Positions 14,831 to 25,419 of a DNA stretch of 40,586 bases are shown here, piece by piece. The notes beneath the pieces were generated by a model. It did no database searches. It saw nothing but the letters and a program-made list of their open reading frames with translations, and was not told the origin of the DNA. Origin of the DNA: Planctomycetota bacterium (lineage in GTDB: Bacteria; Planctomycetota; PUPC01; JACPCR01); assembly GCA_030740295.1 (NCBI GenBank), contig JASLXP010000077.1, positions 1 through 40,586 on the forward strand. Reading direction: 5' to 3'. The stretch's first letter is position 1. Each line of letters opens with the position of its first letter. Both the position numbers and the translations under genes were made by a program.

Positions 14831-17032
14831 TCAGTCCGACATCACCGGCTTGAAATCCTCTGGTTTGATTTCCTGTTCAGAGGCGATCCAGGCGGTGAAG
14901 ATGCTCTCACCGATCAGAGCGATAATCGTGAGGAGGATGAAGTAGCGCCAGAGATCGATGCTGCCATCTTCCTCCTCCTCTTTTTTATATTCGTCGTATT
15001 CATCAAAAAACTTCATTTCGAATCCTTCGGTGAGAAGTTCTCGGAAGTCTTTTTCAATGGGGCCGAGCTCGGACTCCGAAAGGTCGATGTTCACCGCAAA
15101 TGCCCTGGTAGCATCGGCCGGAAACTCCTTGTCCGTAGAAACCAGGTAAACGCCCGCCTTTCTTGTTTCCGCGAAATCGAGCATAAGTTCTTTACCATCT
15201 CGATTGCCTTCCTCTTCGATCAGTTCGTCGCCCGGATCTCTGATGTAGATCGTGTTCTGTTCGTTTTCTTCAGGCGCAGGCAGAGTCAAGATGTACTTGT
15301 CGCCCTGAATGACTTGATGGTCGTTCTGGTTTTCCGCGCTCAGATAGAGCATGAGATGGTTGACCAGCGGCACGTAAACCCACTGGCTTGGGAAATTACC
15401 CCAGGACATGTCAAAAGCCGTCGTGCAGAGCATGACGCGGCCTTTGCCAAATCGGCGGCTCAGGAGGAATGGTTTTTCATCCGCAAGCTCGGCCAATACC
15501 TCGGTGCCGTGCTTGAGATCTTCTTCCGTCACATCAGCAGGGATAAACTGTCTGAGCAGGACCTCCGCCAGCCGCTGGCCTTCGTCGGCCTCGAGGAACG
15601 GAAAGATATCACTGCGGCCTTTGGGAAAGAATGGGCTGAAGGGACGTTCCTGGCGCTCCATTTTGCGCGGGCTGCTGAGAGCAGCAGGCAAAAGACCAAA
15701 ACCATCTTTGTAAAGAGACTTCATCATGTCGTTAGGCTGGGACTGGCTGCCACATGAGATTAACATCCCGCCGCCCTGATCGACGTAGCGTTCGAGTGCC
15801 ACGACCAGGCTCTCCGGGTAGGCGCCGAGGTTGGCGAGAACGATGGCCTTGTAGGCCGAAAGACTCTCATTGCCTGCTTCTTTGGCGGCGATACGCTTTA
15901 TGGCGAACGCGGTCTTGGAATCTTTTTGCACGTCCGGATTGAGCGCGGCCGCAAAGAACCCGGTCGAGCTCCGGAAGAAGTCTTCGGTGTACGTTCCATC
16001 GATGACCAGCAATGGGATCTCTTCTACCACGTTGATGGCCATGAAGGAGCGGTTGTCACCCGGAATGAAATCCGTCTCCACGCTCGCGGTGAGCACATGC
16101 GGCCCCGGTTTTTCAAACTGCACATCGAAGGTCTCCTCACGGGTTTCACCAGGATCCAGGGTGCGCTCCCGGCGATCGATTTCCTTGCCGTCTTTCTCGA
16201 TCACGATGGAAACGACATCCGGTGCGTCGTGATGATTCTTAACCGAAAAGACAAATCGGGCCGGCTCGAAAATGGTGACGGATACTCCCTGAAGACGCGG
16301 CGGCGAAACTGAAAAATTTGCCTTGGACTCCACCTTCTGCCCGAGATAGTAGGAGTTGACCTTGAGCTCCAGGCTGTCCATGACCGCCTGGAGATAGGCC
16401 CACTTGGCGGTGTCGCGGCTTCGCCAGCCGTTGTTCTGAAGATCGCTGATAATGAAGAGACGGCGCATGGGGTTCTTCGTCTCGTTCAGAACCTTGAGTG
16501 TGAGGTCGAGCCCGGCCACGTAGTCCGCGGCCTCGCCTCGAAGCTTGTGATTGAGTATCTCTTTCTTGATGTCCTCGAACTCAAACTCTGGCTTGGTTGT
16601 GAGACGCTCGGGGGTTCGGCCGATTACGATGACCGAAACATCCTCACCTTTGCGCAGCCCATCGATGATTTCATTGGCCTTCTTCTTGGCCTTGTCCAGG
16701 AGCGGCCCTTCATCGGTTTCCCGCTCCATGCTGTAAGAACCGTCGATGACAATCACGTTGCTGGTGAGAGGGTCCGTCCAGTTGAAGCCTTCGTATTGAA
16801 TGACGTACCGGCAAAGGGCCAGGATGAAGAATGCGAGCAGAAGGCAGCGCAGCAGAAGGAGTAAGATCTCCTGAAGGCGGATGCGCCTTGCCTTTACCTG
16901 AAACGAGGTAAGGAGAAGCTGATAGGCGCCCCACTGAACCTCTTCGAAACGATTCCGATTGATCAAATGAATGATGATCGGAGCGCCGACCAGGAACAGG
17001 CCGGGAAGCAGGATGGGATTGAGAGGAGACAT
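14831..17032 (-). CDS. BatA-like membrane protein with VWA and GATase-like domains
   Basis: This 733-residue protein has the BatA/aerotolerance-regulator N-terminal domain (PF07584 type). It opens MSPLNPILLPGLFLVG, then GAPIIIHLINRNR, then an LQEILLLLLRCLLLAFFILA membrane segment (about 53-75). The VWA MIDAS is D97-G-S99-Y-S101. The middle part contains Ig-like strands and a GATase-like region ending in GKGRVMLCTTAFDMSWGNFP, which is usual for such proteins. A membrane segment near the C-terminus (about 698-718) is followed by a short cytoplasmic tail. Its ATG overlaps the stop of the DUF58 gene by one base (TAATG), so translation is probably coupled. It is likely a membrane partner of the upstream MoxR ATPase. 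Confidence 0.88.
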   Translation of the reverse strand: MSPLNPILLPGLFLVGAPIIIHLINRNRFEEVQWGAYQLLLTSFQVKARRIRLQEILLLLLRCLLLAFFILALCRYVIQYEGFNWTDPLTSNVIVIDGSYSMERETDEGPLLDKAKKKANEIIDGLRKGEDVSVIVIGRTPERLTTKPEFEFEDIKKEILNHKLRGEAADYVAGLDLTLKVLNETKNPMRRLFIISDLQNNGWRSRDTAKWAYLQAVMDSLELKVNSYYLGQKVESKANFSVSPPRLQGVSVTIFEPARFVFSVKNHHDAPDVVSIVIEKDGKEIDRRERTLDPGETREETFDVQFEKPGPHVLTASVETDFIPGDNRSFMAINVVEEIPLLVIDGTYTEDFFRSSTGFFAAALNPDVQKDSKTAFAIKRIAAKEAGNESLSAYKAIVLANLGAYPESLVVALERYVDQGGGMLISCGSQSQPNDMMKSLYKDGFGLLPAALSSPRKMERQERPFSPFFPKGRSDIFPFLEADEGQRLAEVLLRQFIPADVTEEDLKHGTEVLAELADEKPFLLSRRFGKGRVMLCTTAFDMSWGNFPSQWVYVPLVNHLMLYLSAENQNDHQVIQGDKYILTLPAPEENEQNTIYIRDPGDELIEEEGNRDGKELMLDFAETRKAGVYLVSTDKEFPADATRAFAVNIDLSESELGPIEKDFRELLTEGFEMKFFDEYDEYKKEEEEDGSIDLWRYFILLTIIALIGESIFTAWIASEQEIKPEDFKPVMSD

Positions 17033-17925
17033 TATTTATTCCGATCCATCCGCAGCGAAAGATATTTGGCCAGCGCGTATTCAGGGGGCCTGTTTGTGTA
17101 CACAGGCACGTAATCGATGGCCATGCTGTAACAGGCTTCCTGGATTTCCCGCTCGAGCTCGTTGAATCGTTTCATGTACTCTTTGCGTATGCGGTTTGGC
17201 TCGGCGAGCAGGTGCTCGGTGCCTTCCATATCAACGAACTTGGTGAATTTCTTGAAGGGGAAGGTCCGCTCTGCTTCATCGAGAACACGGAAGACCACGA
17301 TCTCGTGGCGGCGCTTTGCAAAGTGAGCGAGTGCCCCGCGGATCTCGCCCGGCAGATCGAACAGATCCGAAATCAGAATGATCAGACCTCGCCGTTTCAT
17401 GGACGACGCCAACTGCTTGAGCATCCCGCCAAGGGACGTCTCGCCGCCTGGCTCCACTTCGCTGAGGTCGTGCATCACGCGGGCGAGCTGGCTCGAAGTG
17501 TTTTTGGGCGGCAGGTATTTCCGCATCTCTGTGTCAAATGTCACCAGCCCGACGCTGTCCTTCTGCGTGATGAGGAGATTGGTCAGGACCGCCGCGATGA
17601 ACCGCGCATAATCAAACTTGGTAACCGTCCCCGAGGTGTAGTTCATCGACCCGGAGGTATCGAGCAGGATGTGCGACTTGAGGACGGTGAACTCGTCGTA
17701 CTGTTTGACGTAGTACTTGTCCGTGCGCGCGTAAAGCGACCAGTCGAGATGCTTCACCTCATCGCCGCGGGTGTATTCACGGTAGTGAGAAAAATCGAGG
17801 GCAAAGCCTTTAAAGGGCGATTTGTGGAGGCCACTCACAAAGCCTTCGACCACAGAACGGGCGATGAGCTCCGTGCGTTTGAAGCGTGCGAGATCGTCAG
17901 AAGTGACAACGGTATCAACGGCCAT
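17032..17925 (-). CDS. DUF58 protein with VWA-type metal site
   Basis: This 297-residue soluble protein shows the DUF58 signature: FSHYREYTRGDEVKHLDW (45-62) followed by ARTDKYYVKQYDE (66-78). A complete MIDAS motif D89-T-S91-G-S93 follows. DUF58 proteins are encoded next to MoxR ATPases across bacteria and are thought to be recruited with them to membrane VWA proteins. The ATG at 17925 has no strong Shine-Dalgarno sequence. The TAA stop overlaps the next ATG. A 335-base repeat-filled spacer separates it from moxR upstream. Confidence 0.92.
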   Translation of the reverse strand: MAVDTVVTSDDLARFKRTELIARSVVEGFVSGLHKSPFKGFALDFSHYREYTRGDEVKHLDWSLYARTDKYYVKQYDEFTVLKSHILLDTSGSMNYTSGTVTKFDYARFIAAVLTNLLITQKDSVGLVTFDTEMRKYLPPKNTSSQLARVMHDLSEVEPGGETSLGGMLKQLASSMKRRGLIILISDLFDLPGEIRGALAHFAKRRHEIVVFRVLDEAERTFPFKKFTKFVDMEGTEHLLAEPNRIRKEYMKRFNELEREIQEACYSMAIDYVPVYTNRPPEYALAKYLSLRMDRNK

Positions 17926-18260
17926 GGAGCGTAAGGAATAATGCGTAATACGTAATGAGTAATACGTAATGAGTAATGAGTAATGAGTAAGACTTCAGTC
18001 TACAGACCACTGACTGAAGGGCTCAGACCTCAGACTACGGGTTTCTGGACCAGTGTGGGAGCTGAAGACCGTAGACACAGGAGCAGTTGCTTCCGAGGAT
18101 CATCCGGCCCCAAACAGCGGGCCATCCAGGCCCGGAACATTACCAATTGCTCATTACGAAGAACCAACAACTATCCAACTCAAACCGTACTCCCAATCAA
18201 AACCGGCCATCCAAGCCCGGAACATTACTCATTACTTATTACTCATTACTTCATTACGTC
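17926..18260. repeat. Repeat-filled spacer between moxR and the DUF58 gene
   Basis: There is no credible gene here. AATGAGT/ACGTAAT-type words are tandemly arrayed at 17936-17991. Their complement (TTACTCATTACTTATTACTC and on) returns at 18223-18259, making a long imperfect inverted repeat around about 230 bases. Inside lies a 24-bp direct repeat (GGCCATCCARGCCCGGAAC then ATTAC) at 18120-18143 and 18205-18228, 85 bases apart with one mismatch. The run resembles the element upstream of htpG. Confidence 0.75.
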
Positions 18261-19289
<1,029 letters not shown>

Positions 19290-19551
19290 TCTGTTCCCCG
19301 CAGTTTCGGTTGGATATGTTGAAAGCACCGTTCGAGGTGGCTCTTTTATCGGCGCGGAATCTTAATGTAAACCGGGGGGGCCGCGGAAGGCCGACATGTT
19401 TTTACAGCGCGTCTGGCATTCTCTTACATCCAGTCTTCGCCTCGGAGTTCTCTGACATTTTCTTCGGCAGTGGCTGATCCGGATCACAGTTGAACGTATA
19501 CTCGCTCAATCCCGCCCACGCCTCGTCCTCTCTCCCAATTGAGGCTCGCTT

Positions 19552-19986
19552 ATGGGCAAGTCAGCTCTTACTGTTTTTAAACAGTCTGCCGTCGTCCCTT
19601 TTCGCAAAAAAGGCGGCCGGCTACTGGTCTTGCTGATCACCTCTCGCAACAATGGCAACTGGATCGTGCCCAAGGGACTGATCGAGTCCGGGCTGTCTGC
19701 CCGGGAATCTGCCGCGGTGGAAGCGCACGAAGAGGCCGGCATCAGGGGCGAGGTTTCTACTCGGGCGGTGGCCGATTACTCCTACAACAAATGGGGCGGT
19801 ACCTGTGAGGTGGACGTCTACCTGATGAAAGTGAACGAAGTTCTTGACGACTGGCTGGAGAAGGAGGAACGGGAGCGAGAGTGGTTCACCCTGGATAAGG
19901 CAATCGGCCGCGTCAAAAGGAGAGGGATCAGAGATGCCCTGGAAAAGCTGCCTAAGCACATCAAGAGGGCCGAGTTTGTGAAGTGA
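19552..19986 (+). CDS. Nudix hydrolase, DIPP-like
   Basis: This 144-residue single-domain Nudix protein should cleave a nucleoside or inositol diphosphate linked to another moiety. The Nudix box spans G42 to I64 and keeps the metal-binding E57, E60 and E61 plus the closing A-G-I. The first Glu of the consensus is L48 and the usual Arg is V56. The PKGLIESGLSARESAA context and later YSYNKWGG and EREREWFTLDKA segments resemble the diadenosine/diphosphoinositol polyphosphate hydrolase group, whose boxes are often relaxed. The substrate is unknown. The start at 19552 has a weak TGAGG ribosome binding site. The 243 bases before dnaE hold a possible promoter. Confidence 0.9.
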   Translation: MGKSALTVFKQSAVVPFRKKGGRLLVLLITSRNNGNWIVPKGLIESGLSARESAAVEAHEEAGIRGEVSTRAVADYSYNKWGGTCEVDVYLMKVNEVLDDWLEKEEREREWFTLDKAIGRVKRRGIRDALEKLPKHIKRAEFVK

Positions 19987-20122
19987 TGATCCAGCGGACC
20001 ACTTGGTTTCCTCCGCCAGCCGCGTTAAGGTCTACACGCACAGCATGGGGTCGCGAAGTTCCAGGGCACAATACTTGGTAGTCGTGGAGTTGATTCCATC
20101 CAGACATTCTGATGCGAATTGC

Positions 20123-20134
20123 TAGAATCGCCGC
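20123..20134 (+). promoter_or_regulatory. Putative dnaE -10/discriminator
   Basis: TAGAATCGCCGC lies 95 bases before the dnaE ATG and resembles the TAnAATCCCGCC words at miaA and the sulfatase. No -35 with standard spacing was found; TTGATT at 20090 is too far away. Confidence 0.35.
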
Positions 20135-20229
20135 TCCGCAGATTTTCCACTGGGACCTCTTCCTGAATCTGCCCGCCGACCTCTGCCATTTACTCGTCAC
20201 ATCCAAGCCTCAAAGATCCTGATAAACCA

Positions 20230-23200
20230 ATGAAAGACTGCGTCCACCTGCACGTCCACAGCCACTACAGCATGCTCGATGGTGGCATCACAATAAAAAA
20301 CCTCGTCAAGAAAGCCGCGGAGAACAACATGCAGGCCCTGGCGTTGACCGACCATGGAAACATGTTCGGCGCTGTCGAGTTTTACCTGGCCTGCAAGGCC
20401 GCGGGCATCAAGCCGATCGTCGGTTACGAAGCATACATGGCACCCAGGTCGCGCACGGAGAAAGGCGGCACCGGCATCAGCGAGTCTTCGTTTCACCTGA
20501 CGCTGCTTGCCAGGAATGAAGCGGGCTACAAGAACCTGATGAAGCTCGCCACTATCGGTTATCGAGAGGGTTACTACTATCGTCCGCGCATCGATAAAGA
20601 GGTGCTCAGCAATCACAGCGGAGGGCTCATCTGCCTGTCCGGTTGCCTCGCATCCGAGACTTCTGATCTGCTGCAGGAGGATAGGGTCGAGGATGCGATG
20701 AATGTGATCGACGACTTCCGGCACATTTTCGGTCCCGATCATTTCTACCTGGAGATCCAGGAAAACAACATCATGGAGCAGAACGTCGTCAACGAACATC
20801 TGCTCAAAATCGCCAAAGACACCGGGCTGCCGCTGGTCGCCACGAACGACATCCATTATCTGAATGAAGACGACCACTCTGCCCACGACGTTCTTCTTTG
20901 CATCGGCACCGGCAAAAAACAATTGGACAAGAATCGGCTCCGGTTCGAGGAGAATGAGTTCTATTTCAAAACGCCCGAACAGATGTACCAGGCCTTCAAT
21001 TACGCGCCGGATGCGGTGAGCAACACGCTGCAGGTCGCGGAGATGGTCGACCTGAAAATTGATTTCGATACCTACCATCACCCTGTCTTCAAATGCCCGG
21101 AAACGCAGACGCCGGACGACCACATTCGCGAAATGGCAACCGTGGGCCTTCACGAACGTTACTCGGAAATCACGCCCGAGATCAGCGAGCGTTTCGAATA
21201 CGAGCTCAAGATTCTCGCTCGCATGGGATTCGCCAGTTATCTGCTCATCGTGTGGGACATTGTTCGTGAAGCCCGCGAAAATAATATCCCCGTGGGCCCG
21301 GGACGCGGCTCGGCGGTTGGCAGCCTGATCTGTTATTGCCTCTACATCACGGATCTCGATCCCTTCAAGTACGACCTCATCTTCGAGCGTTTCATCAACC
21401 CGGGCCGCAATGAGATGCCGGACATCGATCTCGACTTCTGCAAAGAACGCCGGGGCGAGACCATCGATTACGTAACAAAAAAATATGGCCGTGAATGTGT
21501 CTGCCAGATCATCACGTTCAATACCATGGCTGCGAAACAGGCGTTAAAAGACGTCGGCCGCGTCCTGGACGTCCCGCTCTCGGACATGGACAAGCTCACG
21601 AAAAAAGTTCCCGAGGTACTCGGCATCAAGCTCGAAGAGGCGCTTGAAGAGGCGGACTTCAACGCCATCGTAAACAGCAACCCGGAATTCAAGCAGGTGG
21701 TGGACCACGCACTGAGACTTGAAGGCCTGGCCCGCAACCCGGGCGTGCACGCGGCCGGGGTCATCATTGCCGACCGTGACGTTTCCGATTACTGCCCGCT
21801 CTACGTCCCGCCGGGCACGGAAGACGTCACGACCCAGTACGAAATGAAGATGTCGGAAAAGGTGGGGTTGCTGAAGGTCGATTTCCTCGGCCTGGCGACG
21901 TTGACGCTGATCCATTACGCGGCACAGAACATCAGGAATCGGCACGGCGTAGATTTCATTCCCGGCGATCTCGACCTCGAGGACGCGCCCACGTACGAGA
22001 TGCTCGGCCGCGGTGAAGCAAAGGGCATCTTTCAGTTTGAATCAGAAGGCATGCGCCAGCTCCTGCGCGACGCCCGTCCCAACTGTCTCGAAGATCTCAT
22101 CGCGCTCAATGCCATGTATCGTCCCGGGCCGATGGAAAACATCCCTTCCTTCGTGGCCCGCAAGCACGGCCGGGAGGAAATTGTTTATCTGCATCCCATG
22201 CTCGAGCCCATCCTGAGCAACACCTACGGCATCATCGTTTACCAGGAACAGGTCATCAGAATCGCTAATGTGGTGGGCGGATTCTCCCTTCCCGATGGTG
22301 ACAGTCTTCGCAAGGCGATGGGCAAAAAAGATCAGGATCTCATGGACAAGTTCGAGGGGCAGTTTGTCGACGGTGCGGTCGGCAACGGCTTCAGCAGGGA
22401 ACAGGCCATCGCGCTTTGGGATCAACTGAAACAATTCGCCGAATACGGATTCAACAAGTCACACGCCGCGGCTTATGCATTCCTCGCGTTCCAGACCGCG
22501 TGGCTGAAGGCCCACTATCCGAGAGAATTCATGGCAGCGCTGCTGACGATTGAAATCGGAGCGCAATCAAAGGTCTCGGAGTACATACAGGAATGCCAGC
22601 AAATGGGCATCGATGTGCTGCCACCGGACGTCAACGAATCGGGCGCCGCGTTCACCCCGCTGGATGAAGGCATCCGCTTCGGCCTCGAAGCCATCAAGGG
22701 GGTGGGTTCGAAGGCCGTCGAGAGTATTGTGGCCGCTCGTGCAAAGCATGAGTCATTCATCTCACTCTTCGACTTCTGCGAGAAGGTGAATCTGCAGGCA
22801 GCAAATCGAACAACCATCGAAGCGCTTATCAAGTCCGGCGCGTTAGATCGCATGGGCGAGCACAGACGCTCGCAGATGCTGCTGGTGATTGATGATTCCA
22901 TCCGGCTCGGCGCAGAAGTTCAGGCTGACCGGGCATCCGGCCAGATGAATCTGTTCGGTGGCGGCGAGCCAGGCACCAACAGCGATCAGCTCGATTTCCC
23001 CATGCCGGATGTGGACGAGCTCGACAAGCTCCAGTTGCTCGCGTTAGAGAAGGAATACCTCGGCTTCTTTGTTACCGGCCACCCGCTCGAAGAATACGCA
23101 GACACGGTCAAGACATTCAGCAATGCTACAACCAAATCGCTTGCCGGGATCGAAGAGGGGGCATCGATCAGCATGATTGGCATCGTCGGCGCAGTGCGCT

Positions 23201-23715
23201 CGAGCATGAGCCGCCGGGGCCGAATTCTCCGAGTCATGTTCGAAGACCTCGACGGACTCAGCGAAGTCTCCATCTTTTCAGAACAGGCGAACGAAGCCGG
23301 AGAGGGCACGATTGCTGAAGGCCGCATCCTCTTATTGAGAGGCAAAGTTCAGATCTTCCGCGACCAGCCAGATATCCGCGTAGACAAAGTCATCCCCATC
23401 GAAAAAGTTCACGAAGAACTGGCACGTCGCCTGGTTCTCCACCTTGGCAACGGCAACGCGAATGGCAACGGAGCGAAGAACGGAAACGGGAACCTCAGCC
23501 CAACCCGGATGGTGGACAACCAGATCGCCAAACTTCGCAAGATCCTTCGTCGCCATCGCGGCACCTGTCAGGTCGTGCTCGACATCCCCCTCGAGGATGG
23601 CCGCTCCCGCGCCCTGCTCATGGCCGGCGAAGATTTCTGCGTATCGCCTGACCAGCAGTTCCGCGATGAGATAGACGCATTGCTGGGCAAAGGTTCGTTG
23701 AAGTTTTCAGGTTAA
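20230..23715 (+). CDS. dnaE: DNA polymerase III alpha subunit (C-family, DnaE)
   Basis: This 1161-residue replicative polymerase opens with a PHP domain. HLHVHSHYSMLDG starts at residue 6, followed by LTDHGNM, GYEAYMAP, CLSGCLASE and NDIHYL. These His/Asp/Glu/Cys positions are kept, unlike in E. coli DnaE, so a metal-dependent PHP (possible proofreading exonuclease) is plausible. Polymerase Asp residues are in PDIDLDF (D398, D400). The FQFESEGMRQLL and NAMYRPGPMENIP segments and the helix-hairpin-helix part follow. An OB fold lies near 985-1060, and an Asn/Gly-rich linker (about 1073-1090) precedes a short C-terminal domain. No dnaQ is present in the window. A strong Shine-Dalgarno sequence is absent. 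Confidence 0.97.
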   Translation: MKDCVHLHVHSHYSMLDGGITIKNLVKKAAENNMQALALTDHGNMFGAVEFYLACKAAGIKPIVGYEAYMAPRSRTEKGGTGISESSFHLTLLARNEAGYKNLMKLATIGYREGYYYRPRIDKEVLSNHSGGLICLSGCLASETSDLLQEDRVEDAMNVIDDFRHIFGPDHFYLEIQENNIMEQNVVNEHLLKIAKDTGLPLVATNDIHYLNEDDHSAHDVLLCIGTGKKQLDKNRLRFEENEFYFKTPEQMYQAFNYAPDAVSNTLQVAEMVDLKIDFDTYHHPVFKCPETQTPDDHIREMATVGLHERYSEITPEISERFEYELKILARMGFASYLLIVWDIVREARENNIPVGPGRGSAVGSLICYCLYITDLDPFKYDLIFERFINPGRNEMPDIDLDFCKERRGETIDYVTKKYGRECVCQIITFNTMAAKQALKDVGRVLDVPLSDMDKLTKKVPEVLGIKLEEALEEADFNAIVNSNPEFKQVVDHALRLEGLARNPGVHAAGVIIADRDVSDYCPLYVPPGTEDVTTQYEMKMSEKVGLLKVDFLGLATLTLIHYAAQNIRNRHGVDFIPGDLDLEDAPTYEMLGRGEAKGIFQFESEGMRQLLRDARPNCLEDLIALNAMYRPGPMENIPSFVARKHGREEIVYLHPMLEPILSNTYGIIVYQEQVIRIANVVGGFSLPDGDSLRKAMGKKDQDLMDKFEGQFVDGAVGNGFSREQAIALWDQLKQFAEYGFNKSHAAAYAFLAFQTAWLKAHYPREFMAALLTIEIGAQSKVSEYIQECQQMGIDVLPPDVNESGAAFTPLDEGIRFGLEAIKGVGSKAVESIVAARAKHESFISLFDFCEKVNLQAANRTTIEALIKSGALDRMGEHRRSQMLLVIDDSIRLGAEVQADRASGQMNLFGGGEPGTNSDQLDFPMPDVDELDKLQLLALEKEYLGFFVTGHPLEEYADTVKTFSNATTKSLAGIEEGASISMIGIVGAVRSSMSRRGRILRVMFEDLDGLSEVSIFSEQANEAGEGTIAEGRILLLRGKVQIFRDQPDIRVDKVIPIEKVHEELARRLVLHLGNGNANGNGAKNGNGNLSPTRMVDNQIAKLRKILRRHRGTCQVVLDIPLEDGRSRALLMAGEDFCVSPDQQFRDEIDALLGKGSLKFSG

Positions 23716-23791
23716 GCGCCCGGCTCAAGAAGTATTCAGGATGAGCGTGGCGACATGCTCCCCCGCGCGGCAGAGGCACGAAAACGTCGAC

Positions 23792-25384
23792 TTACTCGCC
23801 TTCGCCAGTCCACTCGGAAATCGGTTCGACCAGGACCTTTCCTGTTTCGCTGCCGGTAATGATGTATTCCGATTCGGTGACCCCGCCGCCGCTGAATGCC
23901 AATCCATTGATGGAGCCTTCGTGTTTCTGCTGGAGCGCCAGCCTTTTCTGCGGGCCTTCGAAGAGGTGGATCTTTCCGTCTTCGGTGCCGATGGCCAGGT
24001 ACTGGCTCTTCCAACTGAATGCCGCGGCAGTGGCCGCTGCGCCATCCAGGTTCAGTTCTGCAGGCTCAGGCTTGTCTGCTTTCAAATCGTAGACGAATGC
24101 CTTTCCTTCACTCAGTATCAAGAGAGTGGAATGATCGTAGTTAGCGCCGACAGCCGCGTGAGAGACATTTCCTGCGGCGAACGAGATGGTCTTTTCAAGA
24201 GCCCGTGTGTGTGGCTGCCAGAAACGGAGAGTTCCATCCGCGGACGCGGAAAAAATGCTGCGCTGATTATTGGTGAATTGGACCCTCACCACCCTGGCGG
24301 GATGGCTGGCTTTTGAATCTTCGTCCTGCAGCAGCGTCTGATACCGGCCGGAGACAATGCTGCGGTACAGATTTACCATGCCGTCTGATGACCCGCTCAA
24401 AAGCAACCCGCCTGTCGGATTGAATGCTACTGCCGTCACCGTCTGCTCATGGCCGGCGAGCGTTCTCAGAAGCCGCTGTCCGGCACCCTCGTACACGACG
24501 ATCTCTTTGCCGACCGCCACTGCGAGTTTGTCACCTTTTGGACTGCACGCGGTCGTACTCACTTTACCGCCGGCATCCGGAACTTCGAGATCGTTTCCCT
24601 GAAAATCCCAGATGTGAAGCCCGCCCCCAACGTCTGTGATCATGAGAACACTTGTTCCGGGAAGGTGGTAAATACTTGCGACCGGTTCACTGAGCTCCTT
24701 GGTAAAGGTCTGCTTGGATACCGGGTCGGGCAGCTCGGGCAAAATGCTGCTCGCGACCTTGACGGTCGTCGCGGGCGTCTGGGTCTTTTCAACGGTTGTG
24801 GTTGCTATTTCCCCTTTGAAAATGCGACGGAAGTTCTCGCGAAACACGAATGCGCAGATGAGAACGACCGCTGCCGCGGCCACGACCAGCGCCATGAGGA
24901 GAAGGGTTGCTGTGTCACCTTCCTCTTCCTCATCGTCTTCATCGGCATCCGGTGTGGAATAACTGACAGCTGCGGTATTCTCGGGCATTTCATCGGCGCC
25001 GAGCTCCTGCGCGGCCTGTTGAATCGCCAGCGTGCTGGAGCCGACATCCAGATATGGGTCGCGCTGCAGATCTTCTTCGGCAAGCGTCTCTTCTTCCAGG
25101 TTTACATCCTCCATATCGTCCAGGAATGCCTGTGCCGTCTGGTACCGGTCATCCTTATTCTTGGCCATCGCCTTCATGATTACCTGCGCCAGGTCTTCCG
25201 GAATATCCGGGTCCAAATCACGTGGGTCGGGAACGGGGTCGTACACATGCTTATGGAGAATCGCCATGGTGGATTTCGCCTGGTAGGGCGGCACCCCGAG
25301 GATCATGGCATACAGGGTCACCCCCAGGGAATAGATATCCGCGCGCCTGTCCGTCTCGTCACCTTCGCATTGTTCGGGCGCCAT
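23792..25384 (-). CDS. C-terminal part of a split Ser/Thr kinase-WD40 receptor
   Basis: This open frame begins with [20 protein letters not shown], which is the APE motif and the F-helix Asp region of a protein kinase. Its N-lobe and catalytic loop are encoded in the preceding frame (25420-26274). After the kinase C-lobe come an acidic stretch, one membrane segment (about 159-181) and about seven WD40-type repeats (about 225-530), such as [15 protein letters not shown] and [15 protein letters not shown]. These should form an extracytoplasmic seven-bladed propeller. Codons upstream of the ATG continue open and encode [15 protein letters not shown], the expected activation loop. This shows that the ATG is not the natural start and that the gene was one unit of about 827 residues. 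Confidence 0.85.
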   Translation of the reverse strand: MAPEQCEGDETDRRADIYSLGVTLYAMILGVPPYQAKSTMAILHKHVYDPVPDPRDLDPDIPEDLAQVIMKAMAKNKDDRYQTAQAFLDDMEDVNLEEETLAEEDLQRDPYLDVGSSTLAIQQAAQELGADEMPENTAAVSYSTPDADEDDEEEEGDTATLLLMALVVAAAAVVLICAFVFRENFRRIFKGEIATTTVEKTQTPATTVKVASSILPELPDPVSKQTFTKELSEPVASIYHLPGTSVLMITDVGGGLHIWDFQGNDLEVPDAGGKVSTTACSPKGDKLAVAVGKEIVVYEGAGQRLLRTLAGHEQTVTAVAFNPTGGLLLSGSSDGMVNLYRSIVSGRYQTLLQDEDSKASHPARVVRVQFTNNQRSIFSASADGTLRFWQPHTRALEKTISFAAGNVSHAAVGANYDHSTLLILSEGKAFVYDLKADKPEPAELNLDGAAATAAAFSWKSQYLAIGTEDGKIHLFEGPQKRLALQQKHEGSINGLAFSGGGVTESEYIITGSETGKVLVEPISEWTGEGE

Positions 25385-25419
25385 GTAATGCGGCGTGCCG
25401 ACAATCCGGCCCGTCCCCG

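Noticed and set aside
17926..18260. CRISPR array in the repeat-filled spacer
   Set aside because: The repeats are short, irregular heptamers plus one 24-bp pair. There is no regular repeat-spacer alternation and no cas gene.
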